Source: Clostridia bacterium (lineage in GTDB: Bacteria; Bacillota; Clostridia; Oscillospirales; Acutalibacteraceae). From it: DNA of 59,100 bases. Positions within the stretch are counted from its first letter, which is position 1. Each line of letters begins with the position of its first letter. The translations under genes and the position numbers were made by a program. Location: the NCBI GenBank assembly GCA_017428525.1, contig JAFRQQ010000015.1:1-59100 (forward strand), given 5' to 3'. Below, piece after piece: positions 1 through 11,717 of the stretch. The notes below the pieces were generated by a model, which did no database searches, was not told the DNA's origin, and worked only from the letters and a program-made list of their open reading frames with translations.

Positions 1-1
1 T

Positions 2-658
2 GCCGGCGACCGCATTCCGGAGCCGGAGGAGCCGATCGTGGCCGGCTACATTTTTGAAGACTGGTCCCCGGCGGTGCCGCTGACGATGCCGGAAAACGAC
101 CTGACCTTCACCGCCGTGCTGGAACCGATCACCTATTATGCGACCTTTGTCGCGGACGGTGCGCAGGTCGGCGAGCCGCTTCCCTACACCGTTGAATCCG
201 CAGGCGTCACCCCGCCCGCCGTGCCCGAAAAGCCCGGCTATACCGGCGCGTGGGAAGCCTATTCGCTGACCGTCGGCGGGATCACTGTCCATGCGGTTTA
301 TGCGGAGATCCTTCCTCCGGCGGTGTATATCCGCAATTATGCAGCGACCCTGTCCGTGGATTACAAAACGACCGTCACGTTCACGGCGATCACAGCCAAC
401 GCGCCCGACGGGGCGACGGTGCACTGGCTCGTCGACGGCAAAGACGCCGGCACAGGCATGACGTTCAAAAAAAAGAAGGCAACCGCGGATTTCACCGTGC
501 AGGCGGAGCTGATCGGCAGCGACGGCAGGATCCTGGCTGTTTCCGGCGTCGAAGCCGTCAAGGTCAACGCCGGCTTCTTTGCAAGGCTGGTCGCCTTCTT
601 CAAGCAGCTGTTCGGCTCGCTTCCGATCATAACCCATGCGCTTCGCGGCGCGAATTGA
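2..658 (+). CDS. C-terminal part of a large surface/secreted protein (5'-truncated by window edge)
   Basis: The reading frame is open from base 2 and ends at TGA 656-658, so only the last 218 residues are visible. The first part has the look of Listeria-Bacteroides (InlB/MucBP-type) repeats: AGYIFEDW...MPENDLTFTAVLEP, then YATFVADGAQVGEPLPY and PEKPGYTGAWE. An Ig-like domain follows (from about residue 110, VDYKTTVTFTAITANAPDGA), then a tail VNAGFFARLVAFFKQLFGSLP. The Ig-like domain and tail closely match the C-terminus of the leucine-rich-repeat protein encoded at 36014-39427, so the two share an exchangeable C-terminal module. Such repeats occur in cell-surface and adhesin-like proteins; the specific role is unknown. 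No LPxTG motif is visible. Confidence 0.8.
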   Translation, partial: AGDRIPEPEEPIVAGYIFEDWSPAVPLTMPENDLTFTAVLEPITYYATFVADGAQVGEPLPYTVESAGVTPPAVPEKPGYTGAWEAYSLTVGGITVHAVYAEILPPAVYIRNYAATLSVDYKTTVTFTAITANAPDGATVHWLVDGKDAGTGMTFKKKKATADFTVQAELIGSDGRILAVSGVEAVKVNAGFFARLVAFFKQLFGSLPIITHALRGAN

Positions 659-737
659 GCCGCCTGTTTCGCTCGCGGCGCGGCGATTTGCGCAGGACAA
701 CGCTTCCTTTGCAATGTAGTTTCCCTTCGGCCATGTC

Positions 738-951
738 GGGAGCTGTCGCATTTAGCGAAAAACGTCAAAGCGACCAAAGAAAGAAGAGCTTGCATTCCAT
801 ACAATCATGGGGTGCAAACTCTCCTTCTTTCTGATTTAGAACGAAAACGAATGGGTTTTCTGCTTTGACTCGACGTTTTTTCTCCCTCGGCGTACCTTTG
901 TACAGCCTTCGGTCGAAGAAAACGCCGTTTTCATCTAAATGCGACAGCCCC
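738..951. mobile_element. MITE-like element bounded by ~24-bp inverted repeats
   Basis: The left end reads GGGAGCTGTCGCATTTAGC followed by GAAAA. The right end, read on the other strand, is GGGGCTGTCGCATTTAGAT followed by GAAAA, so about 21 of 24 positions match with one small indel. The 214-bp interior has no plausible gene. Ends starting GGG(A)GCTGTCGCA resemble transposase-recognised termini, so a non-autonomous element is likely. No target-site duplication is obvious, and no second copy is visible in this window. Confidence 0.5.
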
Positions 952-1019
952 TTTTTTTGCGAGGCGTCCCCTGCCGTTATCCGAAAGGTGCGTATTATCA
1001 GGTTTTTTTCGGAAAGCGC

Positions 1020-1048
1020 TTGATTCTCCCGCAAATCTGTGCTATACT
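1020..1048 (+). promoter_or_regulatory. Promoter of the secreted phosphoesterase gene
   Basis: TTGATT (1020-1025) and TATACT (1043-1048) are 17 bp apart with a TGTGC extended -10. A 7-bp hairpin CGGTTAG/CTAACCG (1055-1074) would sit at the very 5' end of the transcript. Confidence 0.6.
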
Positions 1049-1155
1049 TTTCTTCGGTTAGCGAAAACTAACCGCAAGATGCCGCGCGGTGGCCCCTGCG
1101 GGCTTGCCGCCGGACCGATGCCGAACCCGATTCAATGAAAAGGAGCTGTTTCGTC

Positions 1156-2328
1156 ATGCTGAAAAAATGTGTTTCCATCCTGCTGTGCGTTGTGCTGATC
1201 CTCTCCTGCGCCGCCGTGTCTGCCTTTGCAAAGACGAGCGAGGAAGCGGATACCCATCTGCAATACGGCAAAGACGGCAAATTCCGCATCATGCAGATCT
1301 CCGATATCCAGGATTATTTCCCGCTGAAAACCATCACCAGGCGCGTGCTGAATCAGGCGCTGGACACCTATCCCGTGGATCTGATCGTGCTCACCGGCGA
1401 CAACATCGCGAGCTCCACCCTGGTCAAGCCCTACGCCGCGCTTGCCATCAACGAATTCATGTCTGTTTTTGAACGCCGCGGCATCCCCGTCGCGATGGTC
1501 TTCGGCAATCATGACGACGAAAACACGACGGCGAACAAGGCCTATCAGATGTCCGTCTATGAAAAATACAGCTGCTTCATCGGCTGCGCGGGCGAGGACT
1601 TCGGCGAATCCAACCTCGGCACCTACTACGTCCCGATTTATTCCTCGACCGATAAAAACGCGATGGTCAGCAACATCTGGATGATCGACTCCGGCACCTA
1701 TAACAACGAAAACGATCTGGGCGGCTACGGCTGCGTGACGAAAAAGCAGATCGACTGGTACAAATCGGCCTCCGAAAAGCTCGAGCGCGAAAACGGCAAA
1801 AAGATCCCGTCGCTGATGTTCCAGCACATTGTCGTGCCCGAAATCTGGGATGCGCTCGTTGCGCATGACACGCAGGTCGAGGGCAGCGTCGAGCACGGCG
1901 GCAAATATTATACCCTGACTGCGGACGCGAAGGGCACGCTCGGCGAGACGCCCTGCCCGCCGAACTACACAAACGGGCAGTTTGACGCGGTGGTCGAGCG
2001 CGGCGACGTGATGGCGATGTTCTTCGGCCACGACCACGTGAATTCCTATGAAATCAGCTATCGCGGCGTCGATCTCGTCAACACCACCGGCGTCGGCTTC
2101 CGCTCCTACAACAGCATCGAGGAAGGCGTGCGGCTCATCACCCTCGACGAATCCGCGCCGGATACCTATGAGACCGAAACCGTCACCTATTTCGATCTGT
2201 TTGACCGGAACGACGAAGTGGCCTACAACCTGTTCATGTCCGAATCCCGCACCGTGGACGATTCCGAGCACTTCGGCTATTTCCTGCGCTTCCTGCTCGC
2301 AAGCATCAAGGCGCTCCTTTCGTTCTGA
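1156..2328 (+). CDS. Secreted calcineurin-like metallophosphoesterase
   Basis: A 390-aa exported phosphohydrolase. AAAAGGAG at 1138-1145 lies 10 bp upstream of ATG 1156; the in-frame ATG 1135 has no ribosome-binding site and was not used. The N-terminus is a signal peptide (MLKKCVSILL..., ending near SAFA). The metal-site motifs of the binuclear metallophosphoesterase family follow in order: SDIQD, LTGDN, GNHDDE, FQH and GHDH. The first motif has Gln where many members have His (DxH), as in some Dcr2/purple-acid-phosphatase-like relatives, so one metal ligand may differ. Substrate unknown: phosphomonoester or diester hydrolysis outside the membrane is the family expectation. The C-terminus ends in a hydrophobic tail, FGYFLRFLLASIKALLSF, resembling tails of other exported proteins here. 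Confidence 0.85.
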   Translation: MLKKCVSILLCVVLILSCAAVSAFAKTSEEADTHLQYGKDGKFRIMQISDIQDYFPLKTITRRVLNQALDTYPVDLIVLTGDNIASSTLVKPYAALAINEFMSVFERRGIPVAMVFGNHDDENTTANKAYQMSVYEKYSCFIGCAGEDFGESNLGTYYVPIYSSTDKNAMVSNIWMIDSGTYNNENDLGGYGCVTKKQIDWYKSASEKLERENGKKIPSLMFQHIVVPEIWDALVAHDTQVEGSVEHGGKYYTLTADAKGTLGETPCPPNYTNGQFDAVVERGDVMAMFFGHDHVNSYEISYRGVDLVNTTGVGFRSYNSIEEGVRLITLDESAPDTYETETVTYFDLFDRNDEVAYNLFMSESRTVDDSEHFGYFLRFLLASIKALLSF

Positions 2329-2378
2329 TCCGCGCATGCCCTGACCGCGCCAATTAAGAAGAACAAATCCGAATCCCC

Positions 2379-2418
2379 GCCGCAGACGATGGTGCGCCCC
2401 CTCGCCTGCGGCTTTTTT
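2379..2418 (+). terminator. Intrinsic terminator after the phosphoesterase
   Basis: Stem GCCGCAG/CTGCGGC followed by TTTTTT (2413-2418). Confidence 0.75.
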
Positions 2419-2432
2419 CATGCGTTTTGCTG

Positions 2433-2461
2433 TTGAAGCCGCCCGCGTTTCATGCTATAAT
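2433..2461 (+). promoter_or_regulatory. Promoter of the Gfo/Idh/MocA oxidoreductase gene
   Basis: TTGAAG (2433-2438) and TATAAT (2456-2461), 17-bp spacer, with a TGC extended -10. Confidence 0.65.
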
Positions 2462-2516
2462 ATATCCGCAATCATCAACCGGCGAAAGCCTGTGCTGCGG
2501 CAGCAAGGAGATGCTT

Positions 2517-3779
2517 ATGAAAAAAACCGTATCGGTCATCGGCCTGGGCAACAGAGGCACGGAATATCTGGGGTTTCTGAAGGCGTTTCATTCATCCAAA
2601 GTCGCAATCAGCGCCCTGTGCGATCTGCGGCAGCAGGCGCTGGACGATATCGCGCCGAACTACGCCGTACCGAAAGCGCGGCAGTTCCTGAGCACCGACG
2701 CCTTCTTTGCGCAGGGCGTCCTCTCCGACGCGCTGATCATCACGACGCAGGACGCGAGCCATTATGAAATCACAAAGCAGGCGCTCCTGACCGGCTACAA
2801 GCTGATCCTGCTCGAAAAGCCGATCAGCGGCGTGCGGGAGGAGTATCTCGAGCTGCGCGACCTCGCCAACGAAACCGGCGCGTTGCTCATCATCTGCCAT
2901 GTGTTGCGCTACTCCAATTATTACGGCAAGATCAAGCAGATCATCTCGAGCGGGCAGATCGGCGATCTCGTTTCTGTCAACCACACGGAAAACGTCGGTT
3001 ATTTCCATTTTGCCCACAGCTTCGTGCGCGGCAACTGGCGGGATGAACACACGTCCATGCCGTCCATCCTGGCAAAATGCTGCCACGACATCGACCTGAT
3101 CGCCTGGTATGCGGACGCGCCGTGCGAGAGCGTGAGCTCCATCGGCTCGCTGCGTTATTTTTGCAAAGAAAACGCGCCCGACGGCGCAGCGCCGACCTGC
3201 ATGGGCGGCTGCAAGGCAAAAAAGAGCTGCCCCTACGACGCGGAGCAGCTGTATATCAAAGACCCGTTTTACAAAGCCAAATTCATCAAATATATGCGGC
3301 GCACGCTCACGGGGAAAACGCACAGCCGGAAACGCGACGTCGAAGCGGCGCTGCGGACCGGCGACTACGGGAAATGCGTCTTTCTCAATGACAACAACGT
3401 GTGCGACAACCAGCTTGTCACCATGACCTTCCGCAACGGCGTCACGGCCGTGCTGCAGATGAACGCCTTTTCCGACAAAATGTTTCGGGAATGCCACATC
3501 GTCGGCACAAAGGGCGAGCTTGTCGGCTACGGAAACAGGCTGACGCTGCACATCTTCGGCGGCAAATCCAAAAAAATCCGCACCGGCTTCATTCCGAGCG
3601 GGCATGTGGAGGGCGATCTCCGGCTCATCGCCGGCTTCGTGCGGCTGCTGTGCGGCGAAACGACGGATCTGACCGACGTGACCACGATCGACGCGACCGT
3701 GATCAGCCACGACATTGCGCTGGCCGCAGAGGCCTCCAGAAAACGCGGCGGCACGCCGGTCGCGCTGCCCGAAGCGTGA
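2517..3779 (+). CDS. Gfo/Idh/MocA-family NAD(P)-dependent oxidoreductase
   Basis: A 420-aa cytoplasmic dehydrogenase. AAGGAG at 2505-2510 sets the start at ATG 2517. The N-terminal Rossmann domain begins VSVIGLGNRG, and LLEKPIS carries the family EKP motif. CCHDIDLIAWY near the middle holds the usual catalytic-region His/Asp. A cysteine cluster, CMGGC...SCPYDAEQLY (about residues 227-240), is typical of the longer oxidoreductases that act on sugars, sugar acids or glycan-derived substrates. The exact substrate cannot be read from the sequence. It is a single-gene unit with its own promoter and a downstream terminator shared with the convergent guaA. Confidence 0.85.
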   Translation: MKKTVSVIGLGNRGTEYLGFLKAFHSSKVAISALCDLRQQALDDIAPNYAVPKARQFLSTDAFFAQGVLSDALIITTQDASHYEITKQALLTGYKLILLEKPISGVREEYLELRDLANETGALLIICHVLRYSNYYGKIKQIISSGQIGDLVSVNHTENVGYFHFAHSFVRGNWRDEHTSMPSILAKCCHDIDLIAWYADAPCESVSSIGSLRYFCKENAPDGAAPTCMGGCKAKKSCPYDAEQLYIKDPFYKAKFIKYMRRTLTGKTHSRKRDVEAALRTGDYGKCVFLNDNNVCDNQLVTMTFRNGVTAVLQMNAFSDKMFRECHIVGTKGELVGYGNRLTLHIFGGKSKKIRTGFIPSGHVEGDLRLIAGFVRLLCGETTDLTDVTTIDATVISHDIALAAEASRKRGGTPVALPEA

Positions 3780-3786
3780 TAAAATA

Positions 3787-3808
3787 ACCGCCGATTCGGC
3801 GGTTTTTT
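3787..3808. terminator. Bidirectional terminator between the oxidoreductase and guaA
   Basis: Stem CCGCC/GGCGG inside the palindrome CCGCCGATTCGGCGG, followed by TTTTTT on the plus strand and flanked by an A-rich run for the opposite direction. Confidence 0.75.
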
Positions 3809-3815
3809 CTTGCTT

Positions 3816-8485
<4,670 letters not shown>

Positions 8486-8493
8486 ATGCAGCT

Positions 8494-8522
8494 ATTTTAC
8501 GCGCCGCGGCGGCATTTGTCAA
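8494..8522 (-). promoter_or_regulatory. gdhA promoter
   Basis: On the minus strand TTGACA (plus 8517-8522) and TAAAAT (plus 8494-8499) with a 17-bp spacer. Transcription would start just upstream of hairpin 1. Confidence 0.8.
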
Positions 8523-8593
8523 GCCCTTTTTTTGTTTTTTTGACGTGAAACCCCTCTTTTTCCGTTTCCTTTGTCCGACTTTGCAGAATTTTC

Positions 8594-8622
8594 TTGACAA
8601 ACGCGGGCAAATGGCCTATAAT
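8594..8622 (+). promoter_or_regulatory. glnA promoter
   Basis: Consensus TTGACA (8594-8599) and TATAAT (8617-8622), 17-bp spacer; the start point would fall at about 8628, immediately before the ANTAR hairpin. Confidence 0.85.
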
Positions 8623-8628
8623 TCTGTC

Positions 8629-8650
8629 AAATGAGCAAAGGCGTTCATTT
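8629..8650 (+). promoter_or_regulatory. ANTAR-type hexaloop hairpin in the glnA leader
   Basis: Arms AAATGAGC (8629-8636) and GTTCATTT (8643-8650) form eight pairs (one G-U) around loop AAAGGC (A1, G4). The 3' arm is also the 5' arm of the following terminator, giving a terminator/antiterminator choice. Confidence 0.78.
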
Positions 8651-8690
8651 TTATATGGAGCAGATTCCGTGTAAAAATGGGCGTTTTTTA
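8642..8690 (+). terminator. glnA leader terminator
   Basis: A long stem of CGTTCATTTTTATATGGA against TCCGTGTAAAAATGGGCG closes hexaloop GCAGAT and is followed by TTTTTTA (8684-8690). It sits 25 bp upstream of the glnA start. Confidence 0.78.
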
Positions 8691-8714
8691 TTTCAATGAA
8701 AAGCAGGTGCAAAG

Positions 8715-9923
8715 ATGGCGTTTTCCAGAGATGAAATCATGCAGTTCATCCGCGAGGAGGATATCAAATTTATCCGCCTGGCGTTTTGCGACGTGTTCGG
8801 CAAGCGCAAGAATATCTCGATCGTGGCCGAGGAGCTGCCGCGCGCGTTTGAGCACGGCATCGCCTTCGACGCCTCCTCCATCGCCGGCTTCGGGGATGAG
8901 GCGCACAGCGATCTGTTTCTGCATCCGGAGCCGGAAACCATCGTGGCGCTTCCCTGGCGGCCGGAGCACGGGCGCGTGGTGCGCATGATCTCCGGCGTCA
9001 CCTATCCGGACGGCAAGGCGTTTGAGGGCGACACGCGCGCGCTGCTCAAATCCGCGGTCGCGCGGGCCAAAGCCAAGGGCTGCACCTTCCGTTTCGGCGC
9101 GGAGCAGGAATTCTATCTGTTCCGGCAGGATGACGCGGGCAATCCGACCAAAGAGCCGTGCGACAGCGCGGGTTATATGGATATCGCGCCCGAGGACCGG
9201 GGCGAAAACGTGCGCCGCGAGGTCTGCCTGACGCTCGAGCAGATGGGCGTGCGCCCCGAAAGCTCCCATCACGAAATGGGGCCGGGGCAGAATGAGATCG
9301 ACTGCCGCTACGCGGACGCGATCACGGCGGCGGATCATGCCGTGACGCTCCAGACCGTGGTCAAAACCGTCGCGCACCGCAACGGCTACTGGGCGGATTT
9401 CTCCCCCAAACCGCTGGAGGACGCGCCGGGCAACGGCCTGCACATCAACCTTTCCGTGCAGCCCTGCGCGGAGCCTGCGTTCGAAGCGATGATCGCCGGC
9501 ATCCTCGCGCATTCCCCGGAGCTGACGGTCTTCCTCAACCCGACGGAGAATTCCTATCTGCGCCTGGGCAAAAACAAAGCGCCGCGCTATATCACCTGGT
9601 CCCAGGAAAACCGCTCGCAGCTCGTGCGCATTCCCGCCGCCGAGGGCGAATACCGCCGCATGGAGCTGCGCTCGCCCGATCCTGCCGCGAATCCCTATCT
9701 CGCGTTTGCGCTGATCATCGACGCCGCGCTCGACGGCATCGAGCGGCAGCTGCGTCTGCCGCCGCAGACCGACCTGAACCTGTTCACCGCGGACGCCGCC
9801 ACGCTCGCGCAGTACCGGACCCTGCCCGGATCGCTCGCCGAAGCGCGCAGCATCGCGGCGCAGAGCGCGTTTATCCGCACCAGCCTGCCGGAGGCGCTCG
9901 TCAACGCTTATTGCAGACCGTAA
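8715..9923 (+). CDS. glnA: Glutamine synthetase, type I, short form
   Basis: A 402-aa ATP-dependent ligase making glutamine from glutamate and ammonium. Family motifs: GAEQEFYLF (metal ligands), HHEMGPGQNEID, NGLHINLS (active-site His), the ATP/glutamate loop YITWSQENRSQLVRIP, and RMELRSPDPAANPYLAFA. It is about 40 residues shorter than typical GSI-alpha enzymes, with compaction near the centre rather than a broken end, so it is probably active. Its leader holds an ANTAR hairpin and terminator, and the ANTAR regulator follows 36 bp downstream, probably in one operon. Confidence 0.95.
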   Translation: MAFSRDEIMQFIREEDIKFIRLAFCDVFGKRKNISIVAEELPRAFEHGIAFDASSIAGFGDEAHSDLFLHPEPETIVALPWRPEHGRVVRMISGVTYPDGKAFEGDTRALLKSAVARAKAKGCTFRFGAEQEFYLFRQDDAGNPTKEPCDSAGYMDIAPEDRGENVRREVCLTLEQMGVRPESSHHEMGPGQNEIDCRYADAITAADHAVTLQTVVKTVAHRNGYWADFSPKPLEDAPGNGLHINLSVQPCAEPAFEAMIAGILAHSPELTVFLNPTENSYLRLGKNKAPRYITWSQENRSQLVRIPAAEGEYRRMELRSPDPAANPYLAFALIIDAALDGIERQLRLPPQTDLNLFTADAATLAQYRTLPGSLAEARSIAAQSAFIRTSLPEALVNAYCRP

Positions 9924-9959
9924 CACATCGTCGATCACAGAAGGAAGGAGGAGAACGGC

Positions 9960-10547
9960 ATGAAGCTGCAGCGGCGCGTTTACAGCGTGCTGATCGTTTC
10001 GGCGTCCACGCAGGCGGACCACGCGCTGCGTGACCTGCTGCCGGAGCTGCAATTCGATCCCGTGCACACGGTCGCGAGCATCGCTGCCGCCGGGCGCGCG
10101 ACTGCCGAACGCAGCTACGATTTCGTGATCCTCAACTCTCCCCTGCCGGATGATTCCGGCGTTTCCTTCGCCGTCGACTGCTGCCGGTCCGCCGGCACGG
10201 TCGTTCTGCTGCTCGTGCGGGCGGAGCTGCTCGCGGAGATTTCGGAAAAGGCGACGGGCTACGGCGCATTCACGCTCGCGAAGCCCTTCTCGAAGCAGAC
10301 GATGCTTATGGCGCTCGACTGGATGGCAAGCGCACGGGAGCGGCTGCGCCGCATGGAGCACAAATCGCTCTCCCTCGAGGAAAAAATGGAAGAGATCCGG
10401 CTGATCAACCGCGCTAAATGGCTGCTGATCGAGCAGCAGCAGATGGATGAGCCGCAGGCGCACCGCTGGATCGAAAAGCAGGCGATGGACCGCTGCATCA
10501 CCCGCCGCGCCGTCGCCGAAGAGCTTCTGGCGTCGCAGCCGGACTGA
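9960..10547 (+). CDS. ANTAR-domain RNA-binding antiterminator with pseudo-receiver
   Basis: A 195-aa regulator. Residues 5-120 form a CheY-like receiver fold, but the phospho-acceptor position is Asn59 (VILNSPLPDDSG) and the N-terminal acidic pair is missing, so phosphorylation is unlikely. Residues about 125-145 look coiled-coil, and residues about 145-192 are an ANTAR three-helix domain (INRAKWLLIEQQ...AHRWIEKQAMDR...). ANTAR proteins bind paired hexaloop hairpins and prevent terminator formation. Such hairpins lie in front of gdhA, glnA and dapF here, so this is the obvious trans-acting factor. The gene position matches the NitR-like regulators reported beside clostridial glnA genes. What signal it senses is not visible. 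Confidence 0.9.
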   Translation: MKLQRRVYSVLIVSASTQADHALRDLLPELQFDPVHTVASIAAAGRATAERSYDFVILNSPLPDDSGVSFAVDCCRSAGTVVLLLVRAELLAEISEKATGYGAFTLAKPFSKQTMLMALDWMASARERLRRMEHKSLSLEEKMEEIRLINRAKWLLIEQQQMDEPQAHRWIEKQAMDRCITRRAVAEELLASQPD

Positions 10548-10579
10548 CCGGCGCGCAAATCACAATTGAAAAATGGGGG

Positions 10580-10608
10580 TTGACAAATCCCGATCCCCGG
10601 TGTAGAAT
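10580..10608 (+). promoter_or_regulatory. Promoter of the dapF-dapL-asnB operon
   Basis: TTGACA (10580-10585) and TAGAAT (10603-10608), 17-bp spacer; the transcript would begin just before ANTAR hairpin 1. Confidence 0.75.
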
Positions 10609-10616
10609 ACAGGCAG

Positions 10617-10634
10617 AAAGGCAACGGCGTCTTT
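10617..10634 (+). promoter_or_regulatory. ANTAR-type hexaloop hairpin 1 in the dapF leader
   Basis: AAAGGCAACGGCGTCTTT folds with arms AAAGGC/GUCUUU around loop AACGGC (A1, G4). Confidence 0.75.
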
Positions 10635-10667
10635 GGGCTCAACGGCTCAAAGGCGCTTTTCTTTTTT
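10627..10667 (+). terminator. dapF leader terminator 1
   Basis: GCGTCTTTG pairs with CAAAGGCGC (nine pairs, one U-G), extended by GGC/GCT, followed by TTTTCTTTTTT. Its 5' arm contains the 3' arm of hairpin 1. Confidence 0.75.
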
Positions 10668-10715
10668 GCCGCATACCAGTTTTGATCATTCGTTCAATTT
10701 GACCCCTCTGTAATG

Positions 10716-10733
10716 AAAGGCAACGGCGTCTTT
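10716..10733 (+). promoter_or_regulatory. ANTAR-type hexaloop hairpin 2 in the dapF leader
   Basis: A second exact copy of the hairpin-1 sequence (arms AAAGGC/GUCUUU, loop AACGGC), 99 bp downstream. Confidence 0.72.
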
Positions 10734-10770
10734 TCACCGCATGTGCGAAAGGACGCCGCTGTCTTTTGCA
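10724..10770 (+). terminator. dapF leader terminator-like stem 2
   Basis: CGGCGTC pairs with GACGCCG across the 21-nt segment that follows hairpin 2, and the stem is followed by the weak U-rich stretch CTGTCTTTTGCATTT. Exclusive with hairpin 2. Weaker than the other modules. Confidence 0.5.
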
Positions 10771-10814
10771 TTTCTGACCGACTCTGCAGCGGCAACGGAA
10801 AGGAGCGCATTTTT

Positions 10815-11717
10815 ATGAAATTCTATCAGAGCGCCGACGGCGCGGCTTATTTTGAAGAAAAAACGCCGGCCATGCAGATCGGCACGCCGCCGCCCTACGC
10901 GGACGGGACGTTTACGGAAAAGCAGCCGCTGCATCTGACGAAAATGCACGGGTTGGGGAATGATTATTTATACAGCTACGGTGCGGTGGAGGATCCCGCC
11001 GGCGTGTCGATCCGGCTTTCCGACCGGCACCGCGGCGTCGGCGCGGACGGTCTGATCCTGATCCTCCCCTCCGACATCGCGGATTTCAAAATGCGCATTT
11101 TCAACGCGGACGGAAGCGAAGCAAAAATGTGCGGCAACGGCATCCGCTGCGTCGGAAAATACGTCTATGACAAGGGTTATACCGACGCAACCACGCTGAC
11201 GGTGGAAACGCTCTCCGGCATCAAAACGCTGACGCTCTCGACCATGGCGGGCAAGGTACGCGCCGTGCGGGTCGAGATGGGCACCGCCGAGGTGCGCCCG
11301 CCGCTGACACTGCAGGCCGGCGGCAAAACCGTCGTGTGCACGCCCGTTTCCGTCGGCAATCCGCACGCCGTGATCTTTACGCCCGATGCGGACGCGGTCG
11401 CGCTGGAACGGCTCGGCCCGCTGCTCGAGCATCACGCGGCGTTCCCGGGCGGCGTCAACGCGGAATTCGTGACGGTCACCGGAGATAATACGCTGCGCAT
11501 GCGCGTCTGGGAGCGCGGCAGCGGCGTGACGATGGCCTGCGGCACCGGCGCGTGCGCGAGCGCCGCGGCGGCCGTTGCGGCCGGATACTGCGACGCGGAC
11601 GCGGACATTGCCGTCCATCTGGACGGCGGCGTGCTGACCGTGCGCGTGCAGGCGGACGGCAGCGTGCAGATGACCGGCCCTGCCGCGATGGTTTGTGAAT
11701 GTGAGGTGCCCGCATGA
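10815..11717 (+). CDS. dapF: Diaminopimelate epimerase with N-terminal extension
   Basis: A 300-aa enzyme isomerising LL- to meso-diaminopimelate for lysine and peptidoglycan. GGAAAGGAG precedes ATG 10815. The canonical enzyme begins near residue 41 (LHLTKMHGLGNDY), leaving about 40 extra residues (MKFYQSADGAAYFEE...) not typical of DapF. Catalytic cysteines: Cys in CGNGIRC and Cys in ACGTGACA. Other family motifs are GADGLI, FNADGSEAKMCGNG, VGNPHAV and ERGSGVT. The stop overlaps the dapL start (ATGA at 11714-11717), so the two are translationally coupled and act in sequence. An ANTAR-regulated leader lies upstream. Confidence 0.93.
   Translation: MKFYQSADGAAYFEEKTPAMQIGTPPPYADGTFTEKQPLHLTKMHGLGNDYLYSYGAVEDPAGVSIRLSDRHRGVGADGLILILPSDIADFKMRIFNADGSEAKMCGNGIRCVGKYVYDKGYTDATTLTVETLSGIKTLTLSTMAGKVRAVRVEMGTAEVRPPLTLQAGGKTVVCTPVSVGNPHAVIFTPDADAVALERLGPLLEHHAAFPGGVNAEFVTVTGDNTLRMRVWERGSGVTMACGTGACASAAAAVAAGYCDADADIAVHLDGGVLTVRVQADGSVQMTGPAAMVCECEVPA

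Noticed and set aside
1135..1155. ATG 1135 as start of the phosphoesterase
   Set aside because: No ribosome-binding site upstream, and the AAAAGGAG lies after it, pointing to ATG 1156.
10635..10650. Second ANTAR hexaloop (P2) in the first dapF module
   Set aside because: The stem GGC/GCT closes loop UCAACG, which lacks A at position 1 and G at position 4; only the first hairpin of that module fits.
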